DNA from: Shewanella decolorationis S12 | GTDB lineage: Bacteria; Pseudomonadota; Gammaproteobacteria; Enterobacterales; Shewanellaceae | NCBI RefSeq assembly: GCF_000485795.1 | Contig: NZ_AXZL01000065.1 | Location: forward strand, 54,307-118,306 | Length of the DNA stretch: 64,000 nucleotides | Direction of reading: 5' to 3' | In this document: piece by piece, positions 1 through 13,585 of the stretch | How the letters are laid out: each line of letters opens with the position of its first letter | Position numbering within the stretch: position 1 is the first letter of the stretch | Position numbers and translations under genes: made by a program | Notes under the pieces: generated by a model | Told to the model about the DNA's origin: nothing | Seen by the model: only the letters and a program-made list of their open reading frames with translations | Databases searched by the model: none

Positions 1-2
1 CC

Positions 3-881
3 TTCCGTGCACCGGATATGCAGCGCTTATTTGGTGAGCCTACAGCAGCTTATAGTACAGTAATTGATACCCCGACCTGTGATGCCGCGGGTGGATCTGG
101 CCCTGCCTGTGAGAAGATTGACTCACTGCCCATCACTATCGGCGCCAATCCTGATCTTGAGGCTGAAACAGGTAAAAACTATAACCTCGGCATGGTGTGG
201 GATTACAACGATTTCAACCTCACCTTGGACTACTGGATTGTTGAAATCGACAATCTAGTTAATAGCCCAAGCGCCCAGTATATCTTGGATCACGCTGACG
301 CCTTCGCCGATAAGATTTTCCGTGATGCCGACGGTAAATTAACCCAGGTTAATACCCAAGCGATTAACATGTCATCCCAAGAAACCTCGGGTATCGACTT
401 CTCTATTGGTTATCGTTATGAGCTTGCAAATTACGGTGATTTAACTGCCCGTCTCGAAGGCACCTATTTGCTTAAGTGGGAAGAGCAATTAACCCCTGAT
501 TCTGAGCCATTAGATCTGATTGACGGTGACGGCTCGGCCCCCAAAATCCGTGGTAACTTAAATATCGGTTGGAACTATGATGACTTCGCCACCAACTTGC
601 TGTTCAAGTACACTGATAGCATGAATGGCCAGCGTAAAGAGGCATTTATTAACAATGGGTTAGCGGACAAGTATGCCGTCACTATCGACAGTCATATCGA
701 AGTGAACTGGGCCGCCAGCTATATGTTAACCGATGCGATTAAGTTATCCGGCGGTATAAATAATATCTTCGATGCGGGTCCAGAGATTGATGAAACCCAA
801 AACTCTTGGCCGCATTATCCACGTTCTTACTACAACGTTGTAGGGCGTGAATATTATTTAGCGGTAGAGATGAACTTCTAA
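3..881 (+). CDS. TonB-dependent receptor, C-terminal part (5' end outside window)
   Basis: The open frame runs in from the left edge and begins with FRAPDMQRLFGEP, a pattern typical of the last third of TonB-dependent outer-membrane receptors. Alternating beta strands with aromatic residues follow (for example LTLDYWIVEIDN, DFSIGYRYELANYGDLTARLEGTYL). The chain ends in YYLAVEMNF, with the terminal phenylalanine that the BAM machinery recognises in outer-membrane barrels. The NNIFDAGPEID segment is the usual penultimate motif of the family. Substrate cannot be told from this part; the plug domain and TonB box lie upstream of the window. A hairpin terminator follows 40 bases after the stop. Confidence 0.9.
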   Translation, partial: FRAPDMQRLFGEPTAAYSTVIDTPTCDAAGGSGPACEKIDSLPITIGANPDLEAETGKNYNLGMVWDYNDFNLTLDYWIVEIDNLVNSPSAQYILDHADAFADKIFRDADGKLTQVNTQAINMSSQETSGIDFSIGYRYELANYGDLTARLEGTYLLKWEEQLTPDSEPLDLIDGDGSAPKIRGNLNIGWNYDDFATNLLFKYTDSMNGQRKEAFINNGLADKYAVTIDSHIEVNWAASYMLTDAIKLSGGINNIFDAGPEIDETQNSWPHYPRSYYNVVGREYYLAVEMNF

Positions 882-920
882 TCAACCTCATGTTTTAATT
901 AGTCTTGCTTCCTAAAACAC

Positions 921-945
921 AAAGCCGAGCAGTTGCTCGGCTTTT
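921..945 (+). terminator. Rho-independent terminator after the TonB receptor
   Basis: A ten-base stem AAAGCCGAGC / GCTCGGCTTT with an AGTT loop ends in a T run. It lies 40 bases after the receptor stop. It could also serve the small minus-strand gene at 967-1143, because the A run gives a T run on the other strand. Confidence 0.85.
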
Positions 946-966
946 ATCTATAGGCTTCACACTCAG

Positions 967-1143
967 CTAGGCATAGGTATCAATCGATTCGCCTTGACTC
1001 GCCTCACGGGCGCGCTCCTTGGCTGACTCATTCCGCTCTTCCACCTTGGCTGGCGCAGGCTGAGCTTGTAACGCAGCGGTTAGAGATGAACGGTTGACGG
1101 CATAGCTATGCGCTAACATTGAGCTGCTTGTACTGATATTCAT
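967..1143 (-). CDS. Small 58-residue protein of unknown function
   Basis: On the minus strand an ATG at 1143 is preceded by a good ribosome site (AAGGGG, six bases away) and opens a 58-codon frame ending at 967. The product starts MNISTSSSMLAHSYAVNRSS and ends ESIDTYA. The middle is rich in A, P, E, R and K (KVEERNESAKERAREAS), so a disordered or short helical soluble protein is likely, with no signal peptide or membrane segment. I do not recognise the family. It sits alone between the receptor and the ArsC-like gene, transcribed toward the receptor terminator. The strong RBS and biased composition support it as real. Confidence 0.6.
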   Translation of the reverse strand: MNISTSSSMLAHSYAVNRSSLTAALQAQPAPAKVEERNESAKERAREASQGESIDTYA

Positions 1144-1375
1144 CGCGATCCCCTTCTCGACTTAGGCTCAATACCCAAGCTCAAAACTTAGCCTAGAAGC
1201 CAATACTTAACTAACGCTTAAGCTTTCGTCACTGTTTGCTCGGATATTTCTAGGCGCATTCTGAATAGTTACCGCCTACACAACCATATATCCCCCTTGT
1301 GGCATCCAGCGCACAATGCCACAATGCGAGCAAAATCAATGCGTGCCAACGGCGCCCCTCGATAGGAGCATCATC

Positions 1376-3650
<2,275 letters not shown>

Positions 3651-3716
3651 GGTTTCGCAATTCAACAACTTGATGGCACCTTACACTCAGTTCTTGTCTT
3701 AAAAAAAGTAGGTTTT

Positions 3717-4547
3717 ATGGATTTTTCTTTATACAGAAAACAACTCAACATCGCTGGTAGCCAACTCAGTTACCTCGATATAGGTTCAGGCCCGGCGCTA
3801 TTATTTGGCCACAGTTACCTCTGGGATAGCGCCATGTGGGCGCCACAAATTGTTAGCTTAAGTCAACAGTATCGCTGCATCGTGCCCGATCTCTGGGGAC
3901 ACGGCCAATCGGATGCCGTCCCAGCAAGCTGCAACAGTCTGTTAGACATCAGTGAGCATATGTTAGCCCTGATGGACGCCCTTGATATCGAGCAATTTAC
4001 GGTGATCGGCTTATCCGTGGGCGCGATGTGGGGCGCAGAACTCGTGCTTAGTGCGCCCGCCCGTGTCAATGCGCTGGTGATGCTAGACAGTTTTATCGGT
4101 TTTGAGCCTGAGATCACCCGCGCCAAATATTTTGGCATGTTGGATATGATCGAAGCCGCAGGCAGCATACCTGCGCCGCTTATCAGCGCCATTTCACCAC
4201 TATTTTTCGCCGATAATGCCAAAGCGAATAATCCCGAATTAGTTCAGCGTTTTGAAGCCTACTTGGCAGCCCAAACGCCAGAGACTATCCCGAGCATTGT
4301 TAAGCTTGGGCGGATAATTTTTGGCCGCCGCGATACTATGGAGTTTGCCGAACAATTTACCTTACCTTGCTTAATCATGGTGGGTGTAGAAGACAAGGCG
4401 CGCAATGTTTTAGAAAGTTACTTGATGAGTGATGCCATCGATGGCAGTCAATTAGTGCACATTCCTAACGCTGGGCATATTTCCAGCCTAGAACAAGCAG
4501 AATTTGTCACTGAGCAACTATCTCTATTCCTCAGCCAAAACATCTAG
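3717..4547 (+). CDS. Alpha/beta-fold hydrolase
   Basis: This 276-residue single-domain alpha/beta hydrolase has an oxyanion-region motif LLFGHSYLWDSAMW near residue 30, a nucleophile elbow VIGLSVGAMWG with serine in the GxSxG context, and the catalytic histidine in IPNAGHISSLEQ near the C-terminus. The acid residue is probably the aspartate of GVEDKARN. No signal peptide is present, so it is cytoplasmic. Substrate cannot be assigned; relatives are annotated as esterases, BioH-like or RsbQ-like proteins. An AGTAGG ribosome site precedes the ATG. It follows the M15 gene by 66 bases and could be the last gene of that unit. Confidence 0.85.
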   Translation: MDFSLYRKQLNIAGSQLSYLDIGSGPALLFGHSYLWDSAMWAPQIVSLSQQYRCIVPDLWGHGQSDAVPASCNSLLDISEHMLALMDALDIEQFTVIGLSVGAMWGAELVLSAPARVNALVMLDSFIGFEPEITRAKYFGMLDMIEAAGSIPAPLISAISPLFFADNAKANNPELVQRFEAYLAAQTPETIPSIVKLGRIIFGRRDTMEFAEQFTLPCLIMVGVEDKARNVLESYLMSDAIDGSQLVHIPNAGHISSLEQAEFVTEQLSLFLSQNI

Positions 4548-4562
4548 TCTCATCGAGATATC

Positions 4563-4584
4563 GAGAGCATGGCCCCATGCTCTC
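4563..4584. terminator. Perfect ten-base hairpin after the hydrolase gene
   Basis: GAGAGCATGG and CCATGCTCTC form a perfect ten-base stem with a two-base spacer. There is no strong T run on either side, so it is either a weak terminator or an mRNA 3'-end stabiliser. The rest of the 4548-4984 gap holds a short coding-like remnant on the minus strand (4583-4735) and the operator-like repeats at 4875-4920. Confidence 0.5.
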
Positions 4585-4874
4585 ACATAAAATCATTCAA
4601 ATTGACTAGCGCTTGTTGACGATTTCGAATGTCGTCAAATTGTCCATCGACCACAAAAGACGAGGGATAAAACTGATAAGCCGCAAATAGCATACGGTCA
4701 CAGTCAACGATAAATGTACTTGCTAGATTGTCTCTTTATGCTGGTTTTTAACACCTCAGCTTCCGAAGTTATGATGAACTAGTAATGCGAAGTTTGCCTT
4801 GCATAAACAACAAGCAACATGGCAATTAAAAAATCCAGATACCCATCCCCTTCAATGTTTTTATCATTAAATGG

Positions 4875-4920
4875 GATTTAACATCACATTTTGTTAAATC
4901 CATCTCAAAAATGTTAAATC
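4875..4920. promoter_or_regulatory. Three copies of TGTTAAATC upstream of the porin (candidate operator)
   Basis: The nine-mer TGTTAAATC occurs on the plus strand at 4892-4900 and 4912-4920, exactly 20 bases apart (two helical turns), and inverted as GATTTAACA at 4875-4883. The first and second copies form an inverted repeat with an eight-base spacer. The cluster lies 64 bases before the porin start codon, where an operator would be expected. I cannot name the regulator. Confidence 0.45.
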
Positions 4921-4984
4921 AGCGTGAAAACCCCAAATATTCAACTACCTTTATAACTGTATTCCCTCAAAAAGGTTTTTTAAC

Positions 4985-6163
4985 ATGAGAAAAAGTACAG
5001 TTGCACTGGGCGTGTTAAGCGCACTCTATATTCCTTCCCTATACGCTAATGTTGAAATAAACGGCTTTGCCTCCATTGTTGCAGGTTCAAGCTTATCCGA
5101 TGATAAAAGTTACTACGGTTATGATAAAGAAATCGACTTTAATAACGATTCAAAAGTAGCTCTGCAATTTGCAGCCGATTTAGGCGGTGGTTTACGGGCA
5201 ACAGCACAAGTTCTCTCCCGTGGCAGTGACGATTATAGTGCGGAGTTTGAATGGGCTTATATTTCCTATGACATTAGCGATAAATTAATGCTGATGGCAG
5301 GAAGACAGCGCTTTAATCTTTACAAATATTCCGATTATATCGATGTTGGCTATGCCTATCATTGGATAACGCCACCTAGGGGAGTTTACTCATTGCCCTT
5401 TAATTCTGGAGAAGGTGTAGGTTTAGTTTATTCAGATATATGGGGTAATACCGAGGTGGGTTTAACCTACAAGTATATTACGACATCCGTATCAGACTAC
5501 GCGCCTGTCGGTTCATCAACGCCCCCAGCGCCCTTTTCAGCCAAGGGCCATATCATGAACTTTAACTTTATCACTTCAGGTTTTGAGTATGGGTTAAATG
5601 TTGGAGTCGTAACGGATTTTTCATATGAATTACCCGCACTGCTTGGCTTAGGTGACGCCATATCCCAAACGGGGTTATTCGATCAGCAAGTTGTAGATGA
5701 TTTACTCGCGATAGATGATAGCGCGCTACTGATTGGCGCAAACGTAAAATATGATGCTGGAAAATGGTTCGTACTGGCGGAATACACCCGAATTGACGTC
5801 GATCCAAGTAGCTTTAACATCCAAGATTCAGCGTTTGTCTCCGCGGGTATTCGTTACCATGATTTTACCTTCCATTTAACCTATGGCATTGATAAAGGCG
5901 ACCCACAATATGATGCCTATGATGCTATGCTGCCAGTCTATAATGCGCTACCACCAGCCAATCAAGCTGCACTCGCGCCATTAGTGATGGGAACGAAAGC
6001 CGCATTAGAAGCACAACAAGAAGACAGCTCCTATTACATCATTGGCACCCGTTGGGATTTTCATCCCTCTGCGGCACTCAAACTCGAATATACCAATTAC
6101 AGCAATGATAAGCCGTCCTCCGATGAGCAACTGTTGAGTATGGCTATTGATCTTGTTTTTTAA
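4985..6163 (+). CDS. Outer-membrane porin-like beta-barrel protein
   Basis: A 392-residue exported protein. The first 22 residues (MRKSTVALGVLSALYIPSLYA, cut before NVEIN) form a signal peptide. The mature chain consists of amphipathic beta strands with aromatic girdles (VALQFAADLGGGLRATAQVL, FEWAYISYDIS, KLMLMAGRQRF) and ends in LSMAIDLVF with terminal phenylalanine, the BAM signal. The RQRFNLYKYSDYIDVGYAYHWI stretch resembles porins of the DcaP/alginate-type or phosphate-selective groups, but I cannot fix substrate. It is followed ten bases later by a small PstS-like periplasmic protein, which suggests a joint role in uptake of an anion or small solute. Three TGTTAAATC repeats lie upstream. 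Confidence 0.8.
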   Translation: MRKSTVALGVLSALYIPSLYANVEINGFASIVAGSSLSDDKSYYGYDKEIDFNNDSKVALQFAADLGGGLRATAQVLSRGSDDYSAEFEWAYISYDISDKLMLMAGRQRFNLYKYSDYIDVGYAYHWITPPRGVYSLPFNSGEGVGLVYSDIWGNTEVGLTYKYITTSVSDYAPVGSSTPPAPFSAKGHIMNFNFITSGFEYGLNVGVVTDFSYELPALLGLGDAISQTGLFDQQVVDDLLAIDDSALLIGANVKYDAGKWFVLAEYTRIDVDPSSFNIQDSAFVSAGIRYHDFTFHLTYGIDKGDPQYDAYDAMLPVYNALPPANQAALAPLVMGTKAALEAQQEDSSYYIIGTRWDFHPSAALKLEYTNYSNDKPSSDEQLLSMAIDLVF

Positions 6164-6173
6164 GGAGTGATTT

Positions 6174-6611
6174 ATGAATTTACCTAAAACAACAAAAAAA
6201 CTGCTAAAGCCAGTAGGCTTGAGTCTGCTCCTCTTGCTCAGCCCTTGGGTCCAAGCCGAAATTGCTGTAGTGGTACATCCATCCAACGCCTCAGAAATTA
6301 CTGCGGCAGATATTTCAAGAATTTACTCAGGCAAGCTCAAGACCTTTGCTAATGGCGGTACGATAGTTGCGCTCGATCAGGCCGAAGGCTCGCCAGTCAG
6401 AGAAGCCTTTGTCAAACAGATCCTGAATAAGACGGAGAGTCAGCTAAAAGCGTATTGGTCAAAATTGGTATTCTCGGGTCAAGGTCAACCCCCCAAAGTG
6501 GTGGATTCAAGTGCAGAAATATTGAATCTGGTTGCAGCAAACCCCAATATGATTGGGTTTGTTGATGCCGCTGAGGTCACGCCTAATGTCAAAGTCGTGG
6601 GTAAATTTTAA
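6174..6611 (+). CDS. Small PstS-like periplasmic binding-domain protein
   Basis: A 145-residue exported protein. A signal peptide spans about residues 1-28 (hydrophobic LKPVGLSLLLLLSPWVQA, cut before EIAVV). The mature part has the fold signature of one lobe of PstS-family substrate-binding proteins: ASEITAADISRIYSGKLKTFANGG, DQAEGSPVREAFVKQIL, AYWSKLVFSGQG and IGFVDAAEVTPNVKVVGKF. It is less than half the length of a full PstS, so it is a single-domain relative. An AAGGAG site precedes the ATG, and the gene follows the porin by ten bases, so the two are almost surely one transcript. No permease or ATPase is present here, so a sensor or accessory role to the porin is as likely as transport. 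Confidence 0.75.
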   Translation: MNLPKTTKKLLKPVGLSLLLLLSPWVQAEIAVVVHPSNASEITAADISRIYSGKLKTFANGGTIVALDQAEGSPVREAFVKQILNKTESQLKAYWSKLVFSGQGQPPKVVDSSAEILNLVAANPNMIGFVDAAEVTPNVKVVGKF

Positions 6612-6632
6612 CTCTTGACTAACCTTCAACTA

Positions 6633-6662
6633 TTGATGCCTTCTTTCGCTAGAAGGCATCAA
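6633..6662 (+). terminator. Twelve-base perfect hairpin closing the porin operon
   Basis: TTGATGCCTTCT pairs perfectly with AGAAGGCATCAA around a TTCGCT loop, 21 bases after the stop. The T run is poor (TATCACC), so it may act with Rho or as a 3' stabiliser. In the rest of the 6612-6950 gap I see only AT-rich sequence and the presumed carbonic anhydrase promoter. Confidence 0.65.
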
Positions 6663-6950
6663 TATCACCATTCTGTGGAAAACCCGCCAATAGTTGTTTG
6701 CCCCTATCTTTTGCCATTGAACATGGCATCGAATAGCCATAACCAATTAATTTTATTTAATAAACAGTAACTTTTACTCGTGGTATTTTGCAGATGAGTT
6801 TTTTAACATCGCCAACAAACCTGAGTTTAAACTTAATTGGATAGACCAGAGGCCACGATTTTACTGGTATACTCAAGCGCAAAAAAGGTGCGGCTTGCAT
6901 CATTTAGGGCAAAAGACATTTTAATATGTCCAATAAAACAATAGGTTAAA

Positions 6951-7556
6951 ATGAAATTACTCAAACCCTTATTCGATAATAACCGCCGCTGGGCCGGACG
7001 CATCAGTCAAGAACACCCTGATTTTTTTGAACAACTGGCAAAACAGCAAAACCCTGAATATCTCTGGATTGGTTGTTCTGACAGTCGAGTCCCTTCTAAC
7101 CAAATCATCGATTTAATGCCAGGCGAAGTCTTTGTTCACCGCAATATTGCTAACATGGTGATCCACACCGATCTTAACTGTCTATCAGTACTGCAATACG
7201 CCATCGATGTGCTTAAAGTGAAACATATTATGGTGGTGGGACACTACGGCTGCGGTGGTGTACGTGCCGCAATGGGTAATCAGCGATTGGGTTTGATTGA
7301 TAACTGGCTCGGCCATCTTCGGGATGTATATCGCATTCATCATGATGAATTAATACAAATGGATGAAGCTAAACGCTTTGACCGCTTATGTGAACTCAAT
7401 GTGATTGAACAGGTTTCCAACGTCACCAGCAGCACTATCGTGCAAGAAGCCTGGGCTCGCGGCCAAGAATTGGCTGTCCATGGTTGGATTTACGGTATCG
7501 ACAATGGCCTATTAACGGATCTTGACGTCACGGTTGATCGCGCGCAAGTCGTATAA
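6951..7556 (+). CDS. can: Beta-class carbonic anhydrase
   Basis: This zinc enzyme interconverts CO2 and bicarbonate in the cytoplasm and supplies bicarbonate to carboxylases. The zinc and gating residues fall at the same numbers as in E. coli Can: Cys42, Asp44 and Arg46 in GCSDSRVPSNQI, and His98 and Cys101 in VVGHYGCGGVRAA. Asp44 with Arg46 marks a type II (allosteric) enzyme. The 201 residues are close to the family (about 220). The gene stands alone; a strong terminator follows at 7618. Confidence 0.95.
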   Translation: MKLLKPLFDNNRRWAGRISQEHPDFFEQLAKQQNPEYLWIGCSDSRVPSNQIIDLMPGEVFVHRNIANMVIHTDLNCLSVLQYAIDVLKVKHIMVVGHYGCGGVRAAMGNQRLGLIDNWLGHLRDVYRIHHDELIQMDEAKRFDRLCELNVIEQVSNVTSSTIVQEAWARGQELAVHGWIYGIDNGLLTDLDVTVDRAQVV

Positions 7557-7587
7557 ATGCTCATACCGCGATCGCGATAGCGGTTAA

Positions 7588-9099
<1,512 letters not shown>

Positions 9100-9102
9100 T
9101 AA

Positions 9103-10188
<1,086 letters not shown>

Positions 10189-10205
10189 GCTCTCAAGCAG
10201 AGGAC

Positions 10206-10229
10206 AAGGGCTCGTTGTGAGCCCTTTTG
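10206..10229 (+). terminator. Terminator between kdnB and kdsB
   Basis: AAGGGCTC pairs with GAGCCCTT around GTTGT and is followed by T residues, 18 bases after the kdnB stop. It implies that kdsB has its own promoter or receives reduced read-through. Confidence 0.75.
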
Positions 10230-10270
10230 TCTATCTACACTGCATATCTTTGATAAATTAGGATAATTTA

Positions 10271-11008
10271 ATGAATGTGACTCTGTTAATCCCGGCGCGT
10301 TACGGTTCAAGCCGCTTCCCGGGCAAGCCCTTAGCCCCGATTAACGGCAAGCCGATGATCCAACACGTGTACGAACGCGCGTCGTTAGCCAAAGGCCTCA
10401 CCAATATTTATGTTGCAACCGATGATGAGCGTATCAAAAGTGCCGTTGAAGGCTTCGGTGGCAAAGTGGTCATGACCAGCCCTGATGCGGCATCGGGCAC
10501 AGACCGTATCAATGATGCGATTAACCAATTAGGTTTGAAGGATGACGATCTGGTCATCAACCTTCAAGGTGACCAACCGCTTATCGACCCGACTTCCATC
10601 GAGCAAGTGATCAGCCTCTTCGAACGTCACCCCGGCGAGTTTGAAATGGCGACCCTCGGCTATGAAATTGTCAACAAAGCTGAACTTGACGATCCTATGC
10701 ATGTGAAGATGGTCTTCGATAACGACTATTACGCGCTGTATTTCTCCCGTGCACGTATTCCCTTCGGCCGTGATACTAAAGATTATCCAGTTTACAAACA
10801 CTTAGGTGTTTATGCTTACACCCGCAGATTCGTACAAGCCTTCGCCGCCCTGCCATTAGGCCGCCTTGAAGATCTGGAAAAGTTAGAACAACTGCGCGCC
10901 CTAGAACATGGCCATAAAATCAAGGTCGCTATCAGTGCCTTCGACTCAATTGAAGTTGACACACCAGAAGATATTCGTAAGTGTGAGCAGCGTTTAGCCG
11001 TTGATTAA
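10271..11008 (+). CDS. kdsB: CMP-KDO synthetase, probably acting on 8-amino-3,8-dideoxy-KDO
   Basis: This cytidylyltransferase activates KDO-type sugars with CTP before transfer to lipid A. The N-terminal nucleotide loop [31 protein letters not shown] is diagnostic. [11 protein letters not shown] and the C-terminal EVDTPEDI motif complete the family pattern, and 245 residues is normal. Placement directly after kdnAB, instead of beside lpxK as in many relatives, fits the reported Shewanella enzyme that prefers the 8-amino sugar; that preference is knowledge about the homologue, not something the sequence here proves. Confidence 0.92.
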   Translation: MNVTLLIPARYGSSRFPGKPLAPINGKPMIQHVYERASLAKGLTNIYVATDDERIKSAVEGFGGKVVMTSPDAASGTDRINDAINQLGLKDDDLVINLQGDQPLIDPTSIEQVISLFERHPGEFEMATLGYEIVNKAELDDPMHVKMVFDNDYYALYFSRARIPFGRDTKDYPVYKHLGVYAYTRRFVQAFAALPLGRLEDLEKLEQLRALEHGHKIKVAISAFDSIEVDTPEDIRKCEQRLAVD

Positions 11009-11036
11009 TCAGGGCGTTGCTCAATAAGGAGTTGTT

Positions 11037-11252
11037 ATGTCGAGCTTAGAAGTGTGGATCATTATTATTTTGGTGGTCGGGGTGATTGCCAGCAATCTTG
11101 CCGCACTGAAATACAGTGCCAAATTCAAACTGCCACAGTTTGGTCAGCACGATAAAGAGAAACAACTAAAATCCGACATAACTCAACCTCCAAACGAAGC
11201 CGATGGTAACGAAACGCAAACTCCAGATAAGTCTTCGAATCAGTCCAAATAA
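11037..11252 (+). CDS. Small single-pass membrane protein (DUF2897-like)
   Basis: A 71-residue protein with one N-terminal membrane helix (residues about 5-24, VWIIIILVVGVIASNLAAL) followed by a basic LKYSAKFKLP patch and a charged, polar tail (QHDKEKQLKSDITQ). It has the look of the DUF2897 family of gammaproteobacteria. An AAGGAG site precedes the ATG, and the gene lies 28 bases after kdsB, so cotranscription is likely. No function is known. A terminator follows. Confidence 0.7.
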   Translation: MSSLEVWIIIILVVGVIASNLAALKYSAKFKLPQFGQHDKEKQLKSDITQPPNEADGNETQTPDKSSNQSK

Positions 11253-11286
11253 ACCAAGCTTAGCATTCATCTTGATCTCCCCTCAC

Positions 11287-11310
11287 AAAAAGGCGCATAG
11301 GCGCCTTTTT
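11287..11310 (+). terminator. Terminator closing the kdsB unit
   Basis: AAAAAGGCGC pairs with GCGCCTTTTT around ATAG, 34 bases after the small membrane protein gene. Confidence 0.85.
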
Positions 11311-11413
11311 GCATTTCTTACCATCCTATTCAATCGTAGTTCAGATTTTGTAAACTCAAGTGATTCATCCATAAACTTGCGGTTAGCACAAAGCTACAAT
11401 TAACATTCGCGCA

Positions 11414-11440
11414 TAAAAAACCAGCCGAAGCTGGTTTTTA
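11414..11440 (-). terminator. Terminator of the antiporter gene
   Basis: AAAAAACCAGC and GCTGGTTTTT pair around CGAA, 23 bases beyond the antiporter stop. On the minus strand it ends in a T run. Confidence 0.8.
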
Positions 11441-11462
11441 ATATCAACGAGTTAAGCAGTGT

Positions 11463-12845
11463 TTACGCTATGAAGATAAAGCCAAAGAACGCAATCACGG
11501 CGGCTATAAGCGCATAGGGTAACTGTGTCACCGCATGGCTTACTAGGTTACACCCCGAGCCTTGGGCTGCTAATACAGTGGAATCTGAGTAGAAGCACGC
11601 TTGGCTACCAAATGATGACGCCGATAACAGCGCACCAATCACTAATGGAATATCTGCACCAACCGATTGCGCCAGTGGCATCACAATTGGGATTGTCACC
11701 GCAAAAATACCCCAGCTCGATCCCGTGGCAAAAGCTAAGATCGCCATTGATAAAAACACAATAGCAGGCAACATTTTAGGCGTCATAAATGGGCTTAATG
11801 ACTCAATCACATACTGTGGCAGCAGCAGCGCATCACATACATCTTTAAATACGAATGCAGCGATTACGGTACCTATCGCGGGCAACATGCTCTTAAAACC
11901 ATCGATCATCTGATCCATCATTTCTGACAGTGGCATTAAACGCTGCACCGCATAGTAAGGCAGAGTGACGACCAGTGTAGCTAATAGTCCTTTCCACACG
12001 TCGATTTCAAAATAAACGGTAAAAGCAACCAAGAGCAGGATAGGCACCAAGAAATTGTGCAGCTTGCCCTGATTATCGGCATGCTTAAACTCTTCTTCAA
12101 TCGCAGCAATCGCGTATTCGTCAGAGGTTTGTACTTGGTCTAAATCGACCTGTGCTTCTGCTGGTTCACCTTTTGCTGCGCGCAGCTCGGCTTTTTTCAT
12201 CGGACCAATGACTGGCACAACACCTAATACCACCAGTAGCACCATGGCCACGGCTAACCAAGCGTAAAGCATGTAGGGAATCGCCTGCATATATACGCTA
12301 ATGCCCTGACCTTCTGCCGCCACACCGTTATCGACCAGCAAGCCACCAAAGAATACTGCCCAGGTGGATAACGGCACTAATACGCACACAGGTGCTGCGG
12401 TGGAGTCAACTACATAGGCCAGCATCTCACGGGACACTTTAAACTTATCGGTCACACGTTTCATGGTTTCACCCACGGTTAACGCATTCAGATAGTCATC
12501 GATAAAAATCACAATCCCGAGAATAAAGGTCATAAACAGGGAGGATTTAGGGCCTTTGGCAAATTTCAGTGCATTGCGACCAAACGCCAGTGCACCACCA
12601 GTCCGCACTAACAGGGCAATTAACGCACCAAAACAACCACAGACTAAAATCAACCAACCGATGGTTTCATCGGCCATGACTTTTAATGAAGTACTGGCGA
12701 AATTATTTAAAACTTGCGACGGATCGAGTAACAAAAAGCCAGTTACCGCACCAATGATCAAAGAAAGGATGGGGCGGCGTAACCAAACGGCCAACACCAA
12801 TACCACCAAAGGTGGAATAAGACTTAACGCTGTCGGTTCAGACAT
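11463..12845 (-). CDS. NhaC-family Na+/H+ antiporter
   Basis: A 460-residue inner-membrane transporter with about 11-12 hydrophobic segments, beginning SLIPPLVVLVLAVWLRRPILSLIIGAVTGFLLL. The pattern FIDDYLNALTVGETMKRVTDKFKVSREMLAYVVDSTAAPVCVLVPLSTW, with acidic residues inside a membrane segment and the TAAP motif, is typical of the NhaC/ion-transporter superfamily. A second half repeats the architecture (FVFKDVCDALLLP, ATGSSWGIFAVTIPIVMPLA). Some relatives exchange other organic ions or amino acids, so sodium-proton exchange is the family default only. The start has GAGGA ten bases upstream. It stands alone with its own terminator. Confidence 0.85.
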   Translation of the reverse strand: MSEPTALSLIPPLVVLVLAVWLRRPILSLIIGAVTGFLLLDPSQVLNNFASTSLKVMADETIGWLILVCGCFGALIALLVRTGGALAFGRNALKFAKGPKSSLFMTFILGIVIFIDDYLNALTVGETMKRVTDKFKVSREMLAYVVDSTAAPVCVLVPLSTWAVFFGGLLVDNGVAAEGQGISVYMQAIPYMLYAWLAVAMVLLVVLGVVPVIGPMKKAELRAAKGEPAEAQVDLDQVQTSDEYAIAAIEEEFKHADNQGKLHNFLVPILLLVAFTVYFEIDVWKGLLATLVVTLPYYAVQRLMPLSEMMDQMIDGFKSMLPAIGTVIAAFVFKDVCDALLLPQYVIESLSPFMTPKMLPAIVFLSMAILAFATGSSWGIFAVTIPIVMPLAQSVGADIPLVIGALLSASSFGSQACFYSDSTVLAAQGSGCNLVSHAVTQLPYALIAAVIAFFGFIFIA

Positions 12846-13320
12846 GCACTTAGGTCCTCTAAATAAGTCGCCTAAAAGGCAAAAGTTTTTAGAACAGCGC
12901 CTGAAATCACCTCGATAACGGACGCCAATATTGCTGCTTCATGATGACTAACTCCGCTGATAAAACCTGCTAAAAGCTTGTTATCTTAGGTGCCTTGCCG
13001 AAAACATCGCGCAGAAAATAAAGCGCATCGAATAGCGAGTCAACTATAAATTTATGCTAACAAAAAATAATTTTTGATACCGAAACAAGAAGTGACGCAT
13101 CAATATGATTTTAAACAACTTTAAGTTAGAATAAAGAAATCTTTATTTGACCTTAAATGCTTAATAAGCATTCAGTTAATCTGCCTAAATATCAAAAAAT
13201 CGCTGAATACTCGATAAAACCGCATTAACTCAGATCACCGCCAGTAAATCAGCGGTTAAGCAAAAACTGATTAACAATTTTATTAACATTTAACCTCTGA
13301 GTGGATTTTCAAGTTTCTAA

Positions 13321-13390
13321 AAAGTGAGCCGAAGCTTAAGCGAGCCGCTTGATAGTCGCAAAGGCTATCCCCACTGAAACGGGTAGTTCA
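13321..13390 (+). other. Structured segment in the 740-base gap before alaA
   Basis: Most of 12846-13585 is AT-rich without coding potential. One GC-richer island can fold: AAGCG/CGCTT (13338-13350) and GATAGT/GCTATC with a CGCAAAG loop (13351-13369), enclosed by AGTG (13323-13326) and CACT (13372-13375). GGGTAG (13381-13386) could compete for the CTATCCC strand. It might be a leader RNA of alaA, about 200 bases upstream of that start. I do not recognise a named riboswitch class. Confidence 0.35.
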
Positions 13391-13585
13391 ATAGTTTTTA
13401 AAAGTTAGAGTTTTCAGCATATATGACTTGTTTTAATTTATTTAAAGCTTAGTTAAAGCATATTTAACTGGCGAGTTTGATAAAAAAAACTTGTTATTTG
13501 TGCTCAAGCCCCCTTCCTTAAGCCAGATAATTTCGTTATGGTGCACAAACTTAAGCCTAAATTAACTGCATGTTTCGAGGTGTAA

